Shown piece after piece: positions 10,250 through 22,199 of a DNA stretch of 64,000 bases; positions within the stretch are counted from its first letter, which is position 1, and every line of letters starts with the position of its first letter. A program made the position numbers and the translations under genes. This DNA is from Sphingomonas taxi (lineage in GTDB: Bacteria; Pseudomonadota; Alphaproteobacteria; Sphingomonadales; Sphingomonadaceae): contig NZ_CP009571.1 of the NCBI RefSeq assembly GCF_000764535.1, forward strand, positions 3,095,001-3,159,000, written 5' to 3'. The notes under the pieces were generated by a model, which was not told where the DNA came from, did not search any database, and worked only from the letters and a program-made list of their open reading frames with translations.

Positions 10250-11208
10250 CCGACTATACGCCGATCGATCCCAGGCCCGCGGCAACGCCCGTGCGCGGGC
10301 CGCGGACGGGGGTGTTCCTGGCGATCATCGCCCTCGCCTTCGTCGCCGGGGCGCTGCTCACCGGCTATCTCATGAAACAGGTCGGCTGGCTGAGCACGAC
10401 CTCCGCCGCCGAGCGTGCGCTTGCGGCGAAACGCACGCAGCCCGATCCGGCCAATTTCAACCCGGCGCAACCGCTCAACGCCAACGGCCAGACGACCAAC
10501 GCGGCGCTCGAGCCGGCCGCGCTCGCCTCGCGCGAGGCGACGCTGGCGGGGCAATTGACCGCGCTGGAGGCGCGCACCGCAGCGGTGGCGAGCGATGCCG
10601 TGGTCGCGGGCGCGCAGGCGGGTCGCGCCGAGGGGCTGCTGGTCGCCTTCGCCGCCCGCCGCGCGCTCGATCGCGGCGTCGGCCTCGGCTATCTGGAGGA
10701 GCAGTTGCGCACCCGCTTCGGCACCGTCCAGCCGCGCGCGGTGGCGGCGGTTATCGAGGCGTCGCATCAACCGGTGACGCTGGAGGATCTGCGCCAGGGC
10801 CTCGACGCGATCGCGCCCGAGATCGCCACGGTGAGCAGCGACGGCTGGTGGGCGAGTCTGCGGCGCGAACTCGGCGGGCTGGTGGTGCTGCGCAAGGCGG
10901 GCACGCCGTCGCCGCGGCCCGCCGACCGGCTGGCGCGGGCCCGCCGGCTGCTCGAGGGCGGACAGGTCGAGGCGGCGCGCGCCGAGGTCGCGCGGCTGCC
11001 CGGCGCGCGCGATGCGGGCAATTGGATGCAGGCGGCCGACCGCTACGTCACCGCGCGCCACGCGCTCGACCAGATCGAAGGCGCGGCGATCATGGGCCAA
11101 GCGAGCAAGCCCACCGTCGCCGCCGCCGCCCCGGCCCCCGCGGCGGAACTGCCCGCGATGCCCGACACGCTGTCGAACGAGGAAGCGACGACCTCGGTCG
11201 GGATGTGA
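10246..11208 (+). CDS. Mic60/mitofilin-like membrane protein
   Basis: A 320-residue protein with a short cytoplasmic N terminus, one membrane segment (about residues 22-44, [17 protein letters not shown]) and a long periplasmic helical region rich in Ala, Arg and Glu. The C-terminal part includes [27 protein letters not shown] and [20 protein letters not shown], which matches the mitofilin-domain layout. Bacterial Mic60 homologues are encoded next to hemC/hemD in alphaproteobacteria and are linked to membrane shaping. That is known of the family, not shown here. The start overlaps the hemD stop by ATGA. The tail is a Pro/Ala linker. Confidence 0.8.
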   Translation: MTDYTPIDPRPAATPVRGPRTGVFLAIIALAFVAGALLTGYLMKQVGWLSTTSAAERALAAKRTQPDPANFNPAQPLNANGQTTNAALEPAALASREATLAGQLTALEARTAAVASDAVVAGAQAGRAEGLLVAFAARRALDRGVGLGYLEEQLRTRFGTVQPRAVAAVIEASHQPVTLEDLRQGLDAIAPEIATVSSDGWWASLRRELGGLVVLRKAGTPSPRPADRLARARRLLEGGQVEAARAEVARLPGARDAGNWMQAADRYVTARHALDQIEGAAIMGQASKPTVAAAAPAPAAELPAMPDTLSNEEATTSVGM

Positions 11209-11277
11209 GCGGCGGCCTATGACGCCATGCTGGCAGGGCCTTGCCGCTGGTCGCTGGCGTTCGCCTGAGCAGGGGCA

Positions 11278-12285
11278 TCAGAGCAATCCAAGGTTTTGAA
11301 GCCACTGCTTGAGCTGTGACGGCCATTCCCTGGTGATCGGATCGGCAGTGGGCCGCATTCCAAAGGCATGGCCACCGTTTGCGTAGAGACGCATGTCGAC
11401 CGGCACGCCGACGTCGTTCAACGCCAACGCATAGGCCATCCCCTGACGGACATTATCCGTCGGATCGTTCATGGCGTGGATGATGAGCGTGGGTGGTGCG
11501 TTCGGGCTGATCTTCACCCACGGTTGCAGGTCGAGGCTGTTCTTCCCTTTGCTGTCATCGAGCATCCGCGCCGTATAGGCGACGACCGCAAAGTCCGGCC
11601 GCGGCGATTGCCGATCGGCCGCATCGGTCAGCGGGTAGGTGCGCTCTTCCGTATTGCTCATGTTCGCCACCAGATAGGCGCCCGCAGAGAAACCAATCAC
11701 GCCGATCTTGTGGGGATCGATCCCATAAGTTGAGGCCCGCTGCCGCAACAATCCCATCGCGCGCTGAGCGTCTTCCAGCCCCAACAGCACCTTAAGTCGC
11801 TGCTGCTTTCCGTCCTCTTTCGGCCAAACCTGCGGTGTCCGATACTTCAGCATGACGCAGGTCATACCTTGCTGCACGACCCAGTCACAGATTTCTGTGC
11901 CTTCAAGGTCCGTCGCAACCGCGTAGAACCCTCCGCCGGGCAAGACCATCATCGTGGTGCCGGTGTTCCGCCCTTTCGGCCTGTAGATCGTCATGGTCGG
12001 CCGGGTGACATAGCTTGCCCAATGCCACATTTTCCCGCCGACCAGCGGTGAGCCGTTGCCGGTAGCTTCAGGATGATCGCCCGTATCCGGTTTCGTCAAA
12101 GCCACATTCGCAGGCCAGAGCGGCACTTGCGTTCCGCCCGGGGTTGGCTGCCATACGCCTGCCCGCTCGACTTTCGGCACCTCGATCTTCGCAGGCGATC
12201 TGTTCGGCCGGCTGGTTTGCCCACAGGCTGCCCCGGCAATGCAGATCACGAGTGCGAGACGCACGACGATCCGGAACCGCAACAC
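11278..12285 (-). CDS. Secreted alpha/beta hydrolase (esterase family)
   Basis: A 335-residue exported hydrolase. A hydrophobic signal segment (about residues 8-20) is followed by an Ala-Cys that could be lipidated, though the lipobox is not canonical. The alpha/beta-hydrolase core shows PGGGFYAVATDLEG (oxyanion region, PGGG where HGGG is usual), a GFSAGAY nucleophile elbow, an Asp in HAMNDPTDNV and a His in NGGHAFGM. This resembles BD-FAE-like and xylan-esterase-type enzymes that deacetylate sugars, but the substrate is unknown. The GC is visibly lower than in flanking genes, which may indicate acquisition. It is a single gene, convergent with the hemC-hemD-Mic60 set. Confidence 0.85.
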   Translation of the reverse strand: MLRFRIVVRLALVICIAGAACGQTSRPNRSPAKIEVPKVERAGVWQPTPGGTQVPLWPANVALTKPDTGDHPEATGNGSPLVGGKMWHWASYVTRPTMTIYRPKGRNTGTTMMVLPGGGFYAVATDLEGTEICDWVVQQGMTCVMLKYRTPQVWPKEDGKQQRLKVLLGLEDAQRAMGLLRQRASTYGIDPHKIGVIGFSAGAYLVANMSNTEERTYPLTDAADRQSPRPDFAVVAYTARMLDDSKGKNSLDLQPWVKISPNAPPTLIIHAMNDPTDNVRQGMAYALALNDVGVPVDMRLYANGGHAFGMRPTADPITREWPSQLKQWLQNLGLL

Positions 12286-12438
12286 AATTGTAACTCCTGT
12301 TTTGACGGTACAGCTGGTGCTTTAGGATCGGCGTGGTTGCAGGCACTCTTCTTCACAGAACTTTTGCCGAAGCGGTTGCACCGGAAGCGCAGGCCTCAGG
12401 TTAGGCGCCAAGGCTTCGTACAACGCCTAAAGCACGCG

Positions 12439-13230
12439 TTACGCCGAGACCCGCTCAATCAGCGCCATTGCACCCCGCGGCGCGCGAATCTTGGCGCCGT
12501 TGATGAAGAACACGAACGTGTCGCGCTGCGCCTTGGCCGGGGCGTCGGCGACCACATAGGGCAGCCCCTCCGGCCAGCCACCCGCCTGCCACGTCCGCGC
12601 CGCCCGTGCCCAATCGTCGAGTGCGGCATCGGTATAGCCCGCCGGGTTCTGCTCCTCGGCCGCTTCCAGCCGTGCATAGACGAAGTCGGCGGTGACGTCG
12701 GCGATCGCCGGATAGTCCGCCGAATCGGCATAGACGATCGCGACGTTCGCCGCCCGCGCCATCGCGACGAAGGCGGGGTCGGCGAAGCTCTCGTGCCGCA
12801 CCTGTACCGCGTGGCGCAGCGGCACCCCGGCGTGGCTGCCGGGCAGTAGCTTGAGGAAGGCGCCCATGTCGTCGGCGTCGAACCTTTTGGTTGCCATGAA
12901 CTGCCACAGGACCGGTCCGAGCTTGTCGCCGAGCTCGGTGATCCCCTGCCCAACGAAGCGCTCGACCGATTCGCCCGCCTCGGCGAGCACCTTGCGGTTG
13001 GTGGCGTAGCGCGACGCCTTCACCGCGAAGACGAAGCCGTCGGGCGCGGCGGCGGCCCAATTGGCGAAACTCGCCGGCTTGAAGCTCGAATAATAGGTGC
13101 CGTTGATCTCGATCGCGGTGACCTGCGAGGCGGCATAGTCCAGTTCGCGTTTCTGCGGCCATTTGGCAGGATAGAAGGTCCCGCGCCACGGCTCGTAGGT
13201 CCAGCCGCCGATACCGATTCGGATTGTCAT
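12439..13230 (-). CDS. DUF72 domain protein
   Basis: A 263-residue TIM-barrel-like protein of the DUF72 (YecE) family. It starts MTIRIGIGGWTYEPWRGTFY and continues with AIEINGTYYSSFKPASF, FAVKASRYATNRKVL, GPVLWQFMATKRFD and AVQVRHESF, the family landmarks. It is close to the usual length. The biochemical role of DUF72 proteins is not established. The start codon overlaps the region just upstream of the divergent glycosyltransferase, so the promoters are compact or overlapping. Confidence 0.93.
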   Translation of the reverse strand: MTIRIGIGGWTYEPWRGTFYPAKWPQKRELDYAASQVTAIEINGTYYSSFKPASFANWAAAAPDGFVFAVKASRYATNRKVLAEAGESVERFVGQGITELGDKLGPVLWQFMATKRFDADDMGAFLKLLPGSHAGVPLRHAVQVRHESFADPAFVAMARAANVAIVYADSADYPAIADVTADFVYARLEAAEEQNPAGYTDAALDDWARAARTWQAGGWPEGLPYVVADAPAKAQRDTFVFFINGAKIRAPRGAMALIERVSA

Positions 13231-13264
13231 GATGCCATCATATCACTGCGGCAGAGCCGTGACG

Positions 13265-14548
13265 ATGAAGGCGATCTTGGTGACGATCGGGTCGCTCGGC
13301 GATCTCCATCCTTTTATCGCGATCGGGCGGGCGCTGGCGGCGCGCGGGGTCGACGTGGTGCTGGCGGTGCCAGCCGATCATATCGACAAGGTCCGCGCGG
13401 CGGGGCTCGCCGCCGAGCCGATCCTGCCGAGCTTCGCGGCGATCTGCGCACGGCTCGGCATCGATACGGCAACCGCGACGCGGCGTGCGATCACGCAGCG
13501 CCGCTTCGTGCTCGAAACCGTGATCCTGCCCTCGCTCGCCGACAGCACCGCCGCGCTCGACGCGCTGGCAGGCGGCGCCGATGTCATCGTCGGCTCGCTG
13601 TTCGCGCCGGCCGCCGGGATCGTCGCCGAAAAACGCGGGCTGCCGCTGGTCGCGATCAACCTTCAGCCGATGGCGCTGTTCTCCGCCTGGGACCCGCCGC
13701 TCACTCCGGACGGCGCGCTGATGATCGATCGGCCCCGCGGACGGCTGGGGCGAGGATGGAATCGCGCACTGCTCGGAACGGTCCGTGCCACGGTGCGCGC
13801 CCGTTATGGCGGCGCGGTCGCGTCCGTGCGGCAGGCGCATGGCCTCGCGGCAGCCAAATTGGCACCGGTGTTCGATCCGATGCCTACGCAATGCGCGACG
13901 TTATGCTGCTATTCGCCGCTGCTCGCACCGGTACAGCCGGATGCGCCGCCGGGCTGCGAAGCGATCGGCTTTCCAGTCTACGATCGTGGCGAACTCGCGC
14001 TCGATCCCGTCCTCGCGGCGTTTCTCGATGGCGGGCCGGCGCCGATCGTCTTCACGTTGGGATCGTTCGTCGTCCATGCGCCGGGGCGCTTCTACGACGT
14101 CGCCGCCGCGGCCGCCCGGGCGCTGGGGATGCGCGCGGTGCTGCTGACCGGCACCGCGGATACGCCCTCGGTGGACGGCGATCTGCTGCGGCTCGGCTAT
14201 GCGCCGCATTCGCAGCTCTTCGGCCGTGCGGCGGCGGTCGTCCATCACGGCGGGATCGGCACGACCGGCCAGGCGATGCACGCCGGCGCGGCGCAACTGG
14301 TCCTGCCCTTCTTCGGCGATCAATTCGACAATGGCGCTCGGATCGCCCGGCTCGGTATCGGCCGGTCGCTACGCCCGGCGGCGTTCCATGGCGACGCAGC
14401 CAGCGGAACGCTACGCGCGTTGCTCGACGATCGCACAATCGCTGCCCGCGCCGCCGCCATCGCTACGCAGCTCCGTGCCGAACGGCCGACCGAAACGGCC
14501 GCCGATCGGATCATTGCGGCGGCGTTGCGATGGCGATCATCTCCTTGA
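13265..14548 (+). CDS. GT1-type glycosyltransferase (UGT/MurG fold)
   Basis: A 427-residue GT-B fold glycosyltransferase. The N-terminal lobe starts [20 protein letters not shown] with [16 protein letters not shown]. The C-terminal nucleotide-sugar-binding lobe has ITFTLGS-like spacing, [40 protein letters not shown] and [18 protein letters not shown], the UGT signature. Enzymes like this glycosylate lipids, carotenoids or small hydrophobic compounds; the acceptor cannot be named. The start is chosen where homology begins, and in-frame ATGs at 13229 and 13232 are possible alternatives. The 3' end overlaps the convergent reductase gene by 38 bases. Confidence 0.9.
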   Translation: MKAILVTIGSLGDLHPFIAIGRALAARGVDVVLAVPADHIDKVRAAGLAAEPILPSFAAICARLGIDTATATRRAITQRRFVLETVILPSLADSTAALDALAGGADVIVGSLFAPAAGIVAEKRGLPLVAINLQPMALFSAWDPPLTPDGALMIDRPRGRLGRGWNRALLGTVRATVRARYGGAVASVRQAHGLAAAKLAPVFDPMPTQCATLCCYSPLLAPVQPDAPPGCEAIGFPVYDRGELALDPVLAAFLDGGPAPIVFTLGSFVVHAPGRFYDVAAAAARALGMRAVLLTGTADTPSVDGDLLRLGYAPHSQLFGRAAAVVHHGGIGTTGQAMHAGAAQLVLPFFGDQFDNGARIARLGIGRSLRPAAFHGDAASGTLRALLDDRTIAARAAAIATQLRAERPTETAADRIIAAALRWRSSP

Positions 14549-15776
14549 GCGGTACGGCCGTATCCGCCAGCTGCGCGGGGTCGATGACCGCGCCGGCGAG
14601 TACCAGCGCGCGGCCTTGAACGTAATCGCGCGTCGCGTTGACGCAGTCGAGCGCGATCACCCGGCCCTCGCGCAGGTAGATTAGCGAGACGCTGCGGCTG
14701 GCCATGTCGCCACGCACGACGATACCGTCATAACCCGTCGACAGCCCCACCGTCTGCAGCCGCAGATCGTATTGGTTCGACCAGAACCATGGCACCGCAC
14801 GATAGTCGACCGGCGTCCCGGCGATCGTTTTGGCGACCACCGTCGCCTGGTCGTTGGCATTCTGCACCGATTCGAGCCGGATGCGCGCGCCGTCGGCGAA
14901 GGCGTTGGCGTGCGTCGCGCAATCGCCGATCGCGAACACGTCCGCCAGACTGGTGCGGCACTGTGCATCGACGTCGACGCCGTTGCCGCCCGCCGCCCCC
15001 GCGTCGAGCAACGGCTCGACGGCGGGGACGATGCCGATGCCGACGATCACCATCTCTGCCGGCACCGTCTCGCCGTCGGCGAGCGTGACGCCGCACGTCC
15101 GGCCATCCGCCTCCTCGATACAGGCGACGGTGACGCCGAGCCGCACGTCGACGCCGTGCGCGCGATGCTCCGCCTCGTAGAAGCGCGACAAAGGTTCGCC
15201 GGCGACGCGCGCGAGGACGCGGGGCAGCGCTTCCAACACCGTGACCTGCTTGCCGAACTTGGCGAGCACCGCCGCCGCCTCAAGCCCGATATAGCCGCCG
15301 CCGATCACTGCGACGCGGGTGACGCCGGGCAGCTCGGCGATCATCCGGTCGACGTCGGCGCGGGTGCGCACGCCGTGGACGCCGGCGAGGTCGTGGCCCG
15401 GGCAGCTCAGCCGCCGCGGGCTGCCGCCGGTCGCCCAGATGAGCTGGCCGTAACCGATCGTCTCGCCGTCCCCGGTGGTGACGGTGTGCGCCTGCGGATC
15501 GACGCGCACGACGCGGCGGCCGAGCCGCATCACGACGTCGCGCTCGCCCCAGAAGGCGGGGGGGCGGATCAGGATGCGCTCGAACGGCTTATCGCCGGAC
15601 AGATAGTCCTTCGACAGCGGCGGGCGCTCATAGGGCGGTTCGGGCTCGTCGCCGATCATCGCGATGCTGCCGGCGAATTTGGCGGTGCGCAGCGCGATCG
15701 CCGCCTGCGCGCCGCCATGGCCGGCACCGACGATGACGACGTCGTAATGGGACTGCACGCTCGTATTCTCCCGCAT
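14511..15776 (-). CDS. FAD-dependent ferredoxin/rubredoxin reductase family protein
   Basis: A 421-residue NAD(P)H-dependent flavoprotein of the ThcD/FdrA-like ferredoxin reductase family. It has an N-terminal FAD-binding [33 protein letters not shown], an NAD-binding [18 protein letters not shown], the second FAD motif [13 protein letters not shown], and a C-terminal reductase domain with [17 protein letters not shown]. Such enzymes pass electrons from NADH to a [2Fe-2S] ferredoxin serving a P450 or ring-hydroxylating oxygenase. No ferredoxin or oxygenase gene is adjacent, so the partner is unknown. Start chosen at [12 protein letters not shown], because upstream sequence belongs to an intergenic repeat. 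Confidence 0.92.
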   Translation of the reverse strand: MRENTSVQSHYDVVIVGAGHGGAQAAIALRTAKFAGSIAMIGDEPEPPYERPPLSKDYLSGDKPFERILIRPPAFWGERDVVMRLGRRVVRVDPQAHTVTTGDGETIGYGQLIWATGGSPRRLSCPGHDLAGVHGVRTRADVDRMIAELPGVTRVAVIGGGYIGLEAAAVLAKFGKQVTVLEALPRVLARVAGEPLSRFYEAEHRAHGVDVRLGVTVACIEEADGRTCGVTLADGETVPAEMVIVGIGIVPAVEPLLDAGAAGGNGVDVDAQCRTSLADVFAIGDCATHANAFADGARIRLESVQNANDQATVVAKTIAGTPVDYRAVPWFWSNQYDLRLQTVGLSTGYDGIVVRGDMASRSVSLIYLREGRVIALDCVNATRDYVQGRALVLAGAVIDPAQLADTAVPLKEMIAIATPPQ

Positions 15777-15825
15777 TGCCCTCTCCTGCCTTAGTCCCGG
15801 TGGCGGCGAAAGCCCGCTTGCCCTC

Positions 15826-15911
15826 CGTTCGGGTTGGGCCCGTCGAAGCCCGCCGCTCCTCAAACGCTACGTTTGCGGCAAGCAGCCCTTCGACAGGTTC
15901 GGGGCGAACGG
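15826..15911. repeat. REP-like inverted repeat, copy 1
   Basis: The left arm CGTTCGGGTTGGGCCCGTCGAAG (split here as CGTTCGGGTTGGG then CCCGTCGAAG) is degenerate. It is complementary to the right arm CCCTTCGACAGGTTCGGGG followed by CGAACG. This is the dispersed sphingomonad family seen at four other sites in the window. It lies between the start of the FAD reductase gene and the end of the regulator gene. Confidence 0.75.
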
Positions 15912-15929
15912 TGTGAGTGGGTGCGCCGC

Positions 15930-17336
15930 TCAGTCGAAGCCATATGGCACGATCGAGCGCCGGTCGGGATCGACGAGCAACTCGCGTCCCGCGGGCGGGA
16001 AGGCGCGCTGGTCGCAATCGCGGCGCGGGCAGATGCGGCAGGACGGGCCGATCGGCGTCGCGCTGTCCGCGCCGGCGAGGTCGAGGCCGTCGCCATAGAT
16101 GAACGCGCCGGCATGTTCGACCTCGCAGCCGAGCACCACCGCATAGCGACGGGCGACGCGGCGATAGCTCGACGTCGCCTTGACCAGCCCCTTGGCCATC
16201 GACACGTAGCGCGCGCCGTCGGGCATTTCGGCGACCTGGACGAGGATGCGGTCGGAGATCGCCACCGCCTCATGCGCCACCCACAGCGGGCAGGCGCCGC
16301 CATATTGCGCGAATTGCAGCCGCGTCGCCGAATGGCGCTTGGTGATGTTGCCCGCCATGTCGATGCGGCAGAAGAAGAACGGCACGCCGGGCAGCCCGGG
16401 CCGCTGCAACGTCGACAGGCGATGGCAGACCTGCTCGAAGCTCACCCCGAAGCGCTGGCGCAGCGCATCGACGTCGTGGCGTCGTGCCCGCGCCTCGGCG
16501 CGAAAGCGCGCATAGGGCATCAGCAGCGCGCCCGCACCGTAATTGGCGAGCCCAACGCGCAGCAGGTCGCGCGCCGCCTCCGAGCGCAGCGGCGCGTCGC
16601 CGACGATCCCCTCGATCAGCGCGTTCGCCTCGAGCCGGATGAGCTGGTGCGCGAGCTGGAAATGCCGCGTCTCGATCGGCTGCGCGCCGTCGATCGTCAG
16701 TGTCCCCGCCGCGGCGTCGTAGGCGCGCATCGGCGCGGCGATGCCGTCGTCGATCACCCGCACGTCGTGTGCCGCCTGCAACCGGTCGACCAGCGCCCGC
16801 CCCGGCGGCAGATCGTCCGCCAGCCCCTCGGCGAAGCGATCAAGCGGGTCGATGTAATTGCCCATGCCCTGAAACCAGTCGCGCACCTCCTCCCACGGCA
16901 GCAGATGCGGCTTGCTCCCCTGTGCGTCGACGCGGTCGTCGAGCACGCGCAACTGTTCCTGCGAACGGCGCAGCGCGGCGTGCAGCGCGATCATCCGCCG
17001 CGCCACCAGCGGCTGCTGCTTGAGGCCGCGCAGCACATCCGCCTCGTCGAGCAACGCCGCCGGCACCGACGGATCGGTCCCCGCCTCGAGCGCGCCAACC
17101 AGAGCGGCACTGTCGTCCTCGGGCGCGATCTCGACCCAGTCGAGCGGAAAGGCCCGCGCCAGTGCGCCGAGCACGCCGCCGGTGATCGGCCGGTCGCCGC
17201 TTTCGATCTGCGACAGATAGCTGGTCGAGATGCCGATCCGCCGGCTGAGCGCGATCTGGCTGAGCGACAGCCGCGCGCGCAACGCGCGCACCTGATCGCC
17301 GGCGAAGATGCGTGCACGGGGCGGTTGCTGGACCAT
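15930..17336 (-). CDS. ScfR/RamB-type short-chain acyl regulator (XRE + C-terminal domains)
   Basis: A 468-residue transcriptional regulator. An XRE helix-turn-helix (about residues 14-68, with [20 protein letters not shown]) is followed by an IrrE-like middle region ([18 protein letters not shown]) and a C-terminal domain with a cysteine cluster ([12 protein letters not shown]). This is the layout of the short-chain fatty acyl regulators, such as RamB of actinobacteria and the propionate regulators of alphaproteobacteria. It is divergent from pccB, and two palindromic TTTGCAAA sites lie just upstream. I therefore infer that it controls the propionyl-CoA operon and its own expression, sensing an acyl-CoA intermediate. 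Start at MVQQPPRAR, which leaves those sites outside the gene; a longer ATG start would cover them. Confidence 0.9.
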   Translation of the reverse strand: MVQQPPRARIFAGDQVRALRARLSLSQIALSRRIGISTSYLSQIESGDRPITGGVLGALARAFPLDWVEIAPEDDSAALVGALEAGTDPSVPAALLDEADVLRGLKQQPLVARRMIALHAALRRSQEQLRVLDDRVDAQGSKPHLLPWEEVRDWFQGMGNYIDPLDRFAEGLADDLPPGRALVDRLQAAHDVRVIDDGIAAPMRAYDAAAGTLTIDGAQPIETRHFQLAHQLIRLEANALIEGIVGDAPLRSEAARDLLRVGLANYGAGALLMPYARFRAEARARRHDVDALRQRFGVSFEQVCHRLSTLQRPGLPGVPFFFCRIDMAGNITKRHSATRLQFAQYGGACPLWVAHEAVAISDRILVQVAEMPDGARYVSMAKGLVKATSSYRRVARRYAVVLGCEVEHAGAFIYGDGLDLAGADSATPIGPSCRICPRRDCDQRAFPPAGRELLVDPDRRSIVPYGFD

Positions 17337-17347
17337 GTGCCCCCATA

Positions 17348-17380
17348 GTTTGCAAACAGGTTCGTTGCAATTTTGCAAAA
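17348..17380. promoter_or_regulatory. Paired palindromic TTTGCAAA operators
   Basis: GTTTGCAAAC (17348-17357) and TTTTGCAAAA (17371-17380) are each perfect 10-base palindromes, 23 bases apart centre to centre, about two helical turns. Between them is a half-site, GTTGCAA. The core matches the TTTGCAAA of the published RamB binding motif. They sit between the start of the ScfR/RamB-type regulator and pccB, which is where a shared operator would be expected. Binding itself is inferred. Confidence 0.75.
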
Positions 17381-17431
17381 CCACAGTTGCGGCGGCGGGC
17401 TAGGATCGGGGAAGAAGAGGCAGGAGAGAGT

Positions 17432-18958
17432 ATGTCATCGACGCAGACCGAACTCGACCGCCGCCGATCCGCCGCCAGAGCGGGCGGCGGCGAAAAACGG
17501 GTCGCCGCGCAACATGCCAAGGGCAAGCTCACCGCCCGCGAACGGCTCGAGATCCTGCTCGACGAAGGATCGTTCGAAGAGATCGACATGTACGTCGAGC
17601 ACAATTGCGTCGACTTCGGCATGGCGGACCAGGTGATCCCCGGCGACGGCGTCGTCACCGGATCGGGGACGATCAACGGCCGGCTCGTCTATGTCTTCAG
17701 CCAGGATTTCACGGTCTTCGGCGGCTCGCTGTCCGAACGCCACGCGCAGAAGATCTGCAAGGTGATGGACACCGCGCTCAAGGTCGGCGCGCCGGTGATC
17801 GGCCTCAACGATTCGGGCGGCGCGCGCATCCAGGAGGGCGTCGCCAGCCTCGGCGGCTATGCCGAGGTGTTCCAGCGCAACGTGCTCGCCAGCGGTGTGG
17901 TGCCGCAACTGAGCCTCATCATGGGTCCGTGCGCGGGCGGCGCGGTCTATTCGCCGGCGATGACCGACTTCATCTTCATGGTGAAGGATTCGAGCTATAT
18001 GTTCGTCACCGGCCCCGACGTGGTCAAGACGGTGACCAACGAGGTGGTGACGCAGGAGGCTTTGGGCGGCGCGGTGACGCACACCACCAAGACCTCGGTC
18101 GCCGACAACGCCTTCGAGAACGATATCGAGGCGCTGCTCGCGGCGCGCGACTTCATCGACTTCCTGCCCGCGTCGAACCGCGAGAGCGTTCCCGAACGCC
18201 CGACCGCCGATGCCTGGGACCGGCTGGAGCCGAGCCTCGACACTTTGGTGCCGGCCTCGGCCAACCAGCCCTACGACATGCACGAGCTGATCCGCAAAGT
18301 CGTCGACGAGGGCGACTTCTTCGAGACGCAGCCGGCGCATGCCGCCAATATCATCACCGGCTTCGGCCGGATCGAGGGGCGCACGGTCGGCTTCGTCGCC
18401 AACCAGCCGATGGTGCTCGCCGGCGTGCTCGACATCAACAGCTCGAAGAAGGCGGCGCGCTTCGTCCGCTTCTGCGACGCGTTCGATATCCCGATCGTAA
18501 CCTTCGTCGACGTGCCGGGCTTCCTGCCCGGCACGGCGCAGGAGCATAACGGCATCATCAAGCACGGCGCCAAATTGCTGTTCGCCTATGCCGAGGCGAC
18601 CGTGCCGAAGATCACCGTCATCACGCGGAAAGCCTATGGCGGCGCCTATGACGTGATGGCGTCCAAGCATCTGCGCGGCGACCTCAATTACGCCTGGCCG
18701 ACCGCCGAGATCGCGGTGATGGGCGCGAAGGGCGCAGTCGAGATCATCTTCCGCGGCCGCACTCCCGAGGAGATCGCCGAGCGCACCGCCGAGTACGAGG
18801 CGCGCTTCGCCAATCCCTTCGTCGCGGCGAGCAAGGGCTTCATCGACGAGGTGATCCAGCCGCATTCCACCCGCCGGCGCATCGCGCTGGGCCTGCGCAA
18901 GCTCAAGGGCAAGGCGCTGGAGAACCCGTGGAAGAAGCACGACAACATCCCGTTGTGA
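17432..18958 (+). CDS. pccB: Propionyl-CoA carboxylase beta subunit (carboxyltransferase)
   Basis: PccB transfers the carboxyl group from carboxybiotin to propionyl-CoA, giving (S)-methylmalonyl-CoA. The 508-residue length is typical. Visible motifs include [97 protein letters not shown] and [20 protein letters not shown], covering the two crotonase-like halves and the oxyanion holes. The C terminus KHDNIPL is characteristic of PccB. It heads the operon that ends with the biotin-carrying subunit pccA, and is divergent from the ScfR-type regulator. A purine-rich stretch (AGGAGAGAG) precedes the ATG. Confidence 0.97.
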   Translation: MSSTQTELDRRRSAARAGGGEKRVAAQHAKGKLTARERLEILLDEGSFEEIDMYVEHNCVDFGMADQVIPGDGVVTGSGTINGRLVYVFSQDFTVFGGSLSERHAQKICKVMDTALKVGAPVIGLNDSGGARIQEGVASLGGYAEVFQRNVLASGVVPQLSLIMGPCAGGAVYSPAMTDFIFMVKDSSYMFVTGPDVVKTVTNEVVTQEALGGAVTHTTKTSVADNAFENDIEALLAARDFIDFLPASNRESVPERPTADAWDRLEPSLDTLVPASANQPYDMHELIRKVVDEGDFFETQPAHAANIITGFGRIEGRTVGFVANQPMVLAGVLDINSSKKAARFVRFCDAFDIPIVTFVDVPGFLPGTAQEHNGIIKHGAKLLFAYAEATVPKITVITRKAYGGAYDVMASKHLRGDLNYAWPTAEIAVMGAKGAVEIIFRGRTPEEIAERTAEYEARFANPFVAASKGFIDEVIQPHSTRRRIALGLRKLKGKALENPWKKHDNIPL

Positions 18959-19002
18959 GCCCATCTCCTGAACATTATAAGCATATGTGAAGGAGACGAC
19001 TC

Positions 19003-19293
19003 ATGCAGACCGAACGCGTGACCTTTCTGACCACCCCCGATCACAAGGCGGCGCTCGATGCGTTCGCGGCCAGCAACGGCAAGTCCGTCGGCCATGTCGT
19101 GCGCGAGGCGTCGGCGATATATATCGCGCAAGCCGCGGTGGATGAAGACGAACAGCAGCTGGCGGCGCTGGTGCGTGAGGTAAACATGGCCGTTCCCCGG
19201 ATGCGCGCCGACATCAAGGACGCGATCGCCAGCATCGACCATGCGAACGCCGTGGTCGATGCGGTTCTCGCCGGCGAAGGACCGAGGCCATGA
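19003..19293 (+). CDS. Small protein, ribbon-helix-helix-like, in pcc operon
   Basis: A 96-residue protein I do not recognise as a named family. The N-terminal half (MQTERVTFLTTPDHKAALDA, then SNGKSVGHVVREASAIYIA) has the strand-helix-helix pattern seen in ribbon-helix-helix DNA-binding proteins or antitoxins. The rest is a charged amphipathic helix. A strong AAGGAG ribosome site precedes it, and its stop overlaps the next gene's ATG (ATGA). It sits 44 bases after pccB in an otherwise purely metabolic operon. It could be a regulator or a structural partner of its neighbour. A toxin-antitoxin pair is less likely because the second protein looks like a plain coiled coil. Confidence 0.7.
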   Translation: MQTERVTFLTTPDHKAALDAFAASNGKSVGHVVREASAIYIAQAAVDEDEQQLAALVREVNMAVPRMRADIKDAIASIDHANAVVDAVLAGEGPRP

Positions 19294-19502
19294 GTTTCAT
19301 CGGCGATACGATGAAGGCGCTTCGCAACGTCCTCCTGCTGCAAGAGGACGTACGCCAGCTCAAGGATATGGTCACCAGCCAGAGCGGGCGACTCGCGGCG
19401 CTGGCAGAAGCGCATGCCACGTTGCGCGAGCGCGTCAGCCGACTGGAAGGCGTGATCGAGGGCGCCGCGATGGCGACGCGGCAGCGGCGGATCGAGGAAT
19501 GA
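19290..19502 (+). CDS. Small coiled-coil protein in pcc operon
   Basis: A 70-residue protein with a short hydrophobic start (MSFIGDTMKALRNVLLL) and then heptad-like helix (EDVRQLKDMVTSQSGRLAAL, AEAHATLRERVSRLEGVIEG) suggesting a coiled coil. I do not recognise a family. It is translationally coupled at both ends: ATGA overlap with the 96-residue gene upstream and ATGA overlap with mce downstream. That makes it a genuine operon member, likely acting with the preceding small protein. No catalytic or membrane features are visible. Confidence 0.65.
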   Translation: MSFIGDTMKALRNVLLLQEDVRQLKDMVTSQSGRLAALAEAHATLRERVSRLEGVIEGAAMATRQRRIEE

Positions 19503-19916
19503 CCGACCACGCGCCGTTGGGCCGCCTCAACCATATCGGCGTCGCGACGCCATCGATCGCGCGGTCAGTCGAGACGTATCGCACCCTGCTCGGCGCGACC
19601 GCGATCGGCGAGCCGTTCGATCTGGCCGCGCAGGGGGTGAGGGTGTGCTTCATCGACACGCCCAATACGCAGATCGAGCTGATCGAGCCCTATGACGAGA
19701 GTTCGCCGATCGCCGGCTTCCTGCGCAGCAATCCTGCCGGCGGCCAGCATCACCTGTGTTTCGAGGTCGCCGACATCCATGCCGCGATCGCCGACCTCAC
19801 CGCCAAGGGCGCGCGCGTGCTCGGCGAACCGCGGATTGGCGCGCACGGCACGCCGATCGTCTTCGTCCATCCGAAGGACATGGGCGGCGTGCTGGTCGAA
19901 CTGATGGAGACGCCGC

Positions 19917-19930
<14 letters not shown>
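19499..19930 (+). CDS. mce: Methylmalonyl-CoA epimerase
   Basis: The epimerase interconverts (S)- and (R)-methylmalonyl-CoA, linking propionyl-CoA carboxylase to the B12-dependent mutase. The 143-residue protein is a vicinal-oxygen-chelate (glyoxalase-like) fold with the metal-binding starts [19 protein letters not shown] and [17 protein letters not shown] and the final acid in GGVLVELME. Its position directly before the mutase gene confirms the role. The ATG overlaps the previous stop, and its 3' end overlaps the mutase TTG start by 14 bases. Confidence 0.95.

Positions 19931-22195
<2,265 letters not shown>

Positions 22196-22199
<4 letters not shown>

Noticed and set aside
17312..17431. Earlier starts for pccB and for the regulator
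   Set aside because: The longer frames run through the palindromic operator region and have no conserved residues.
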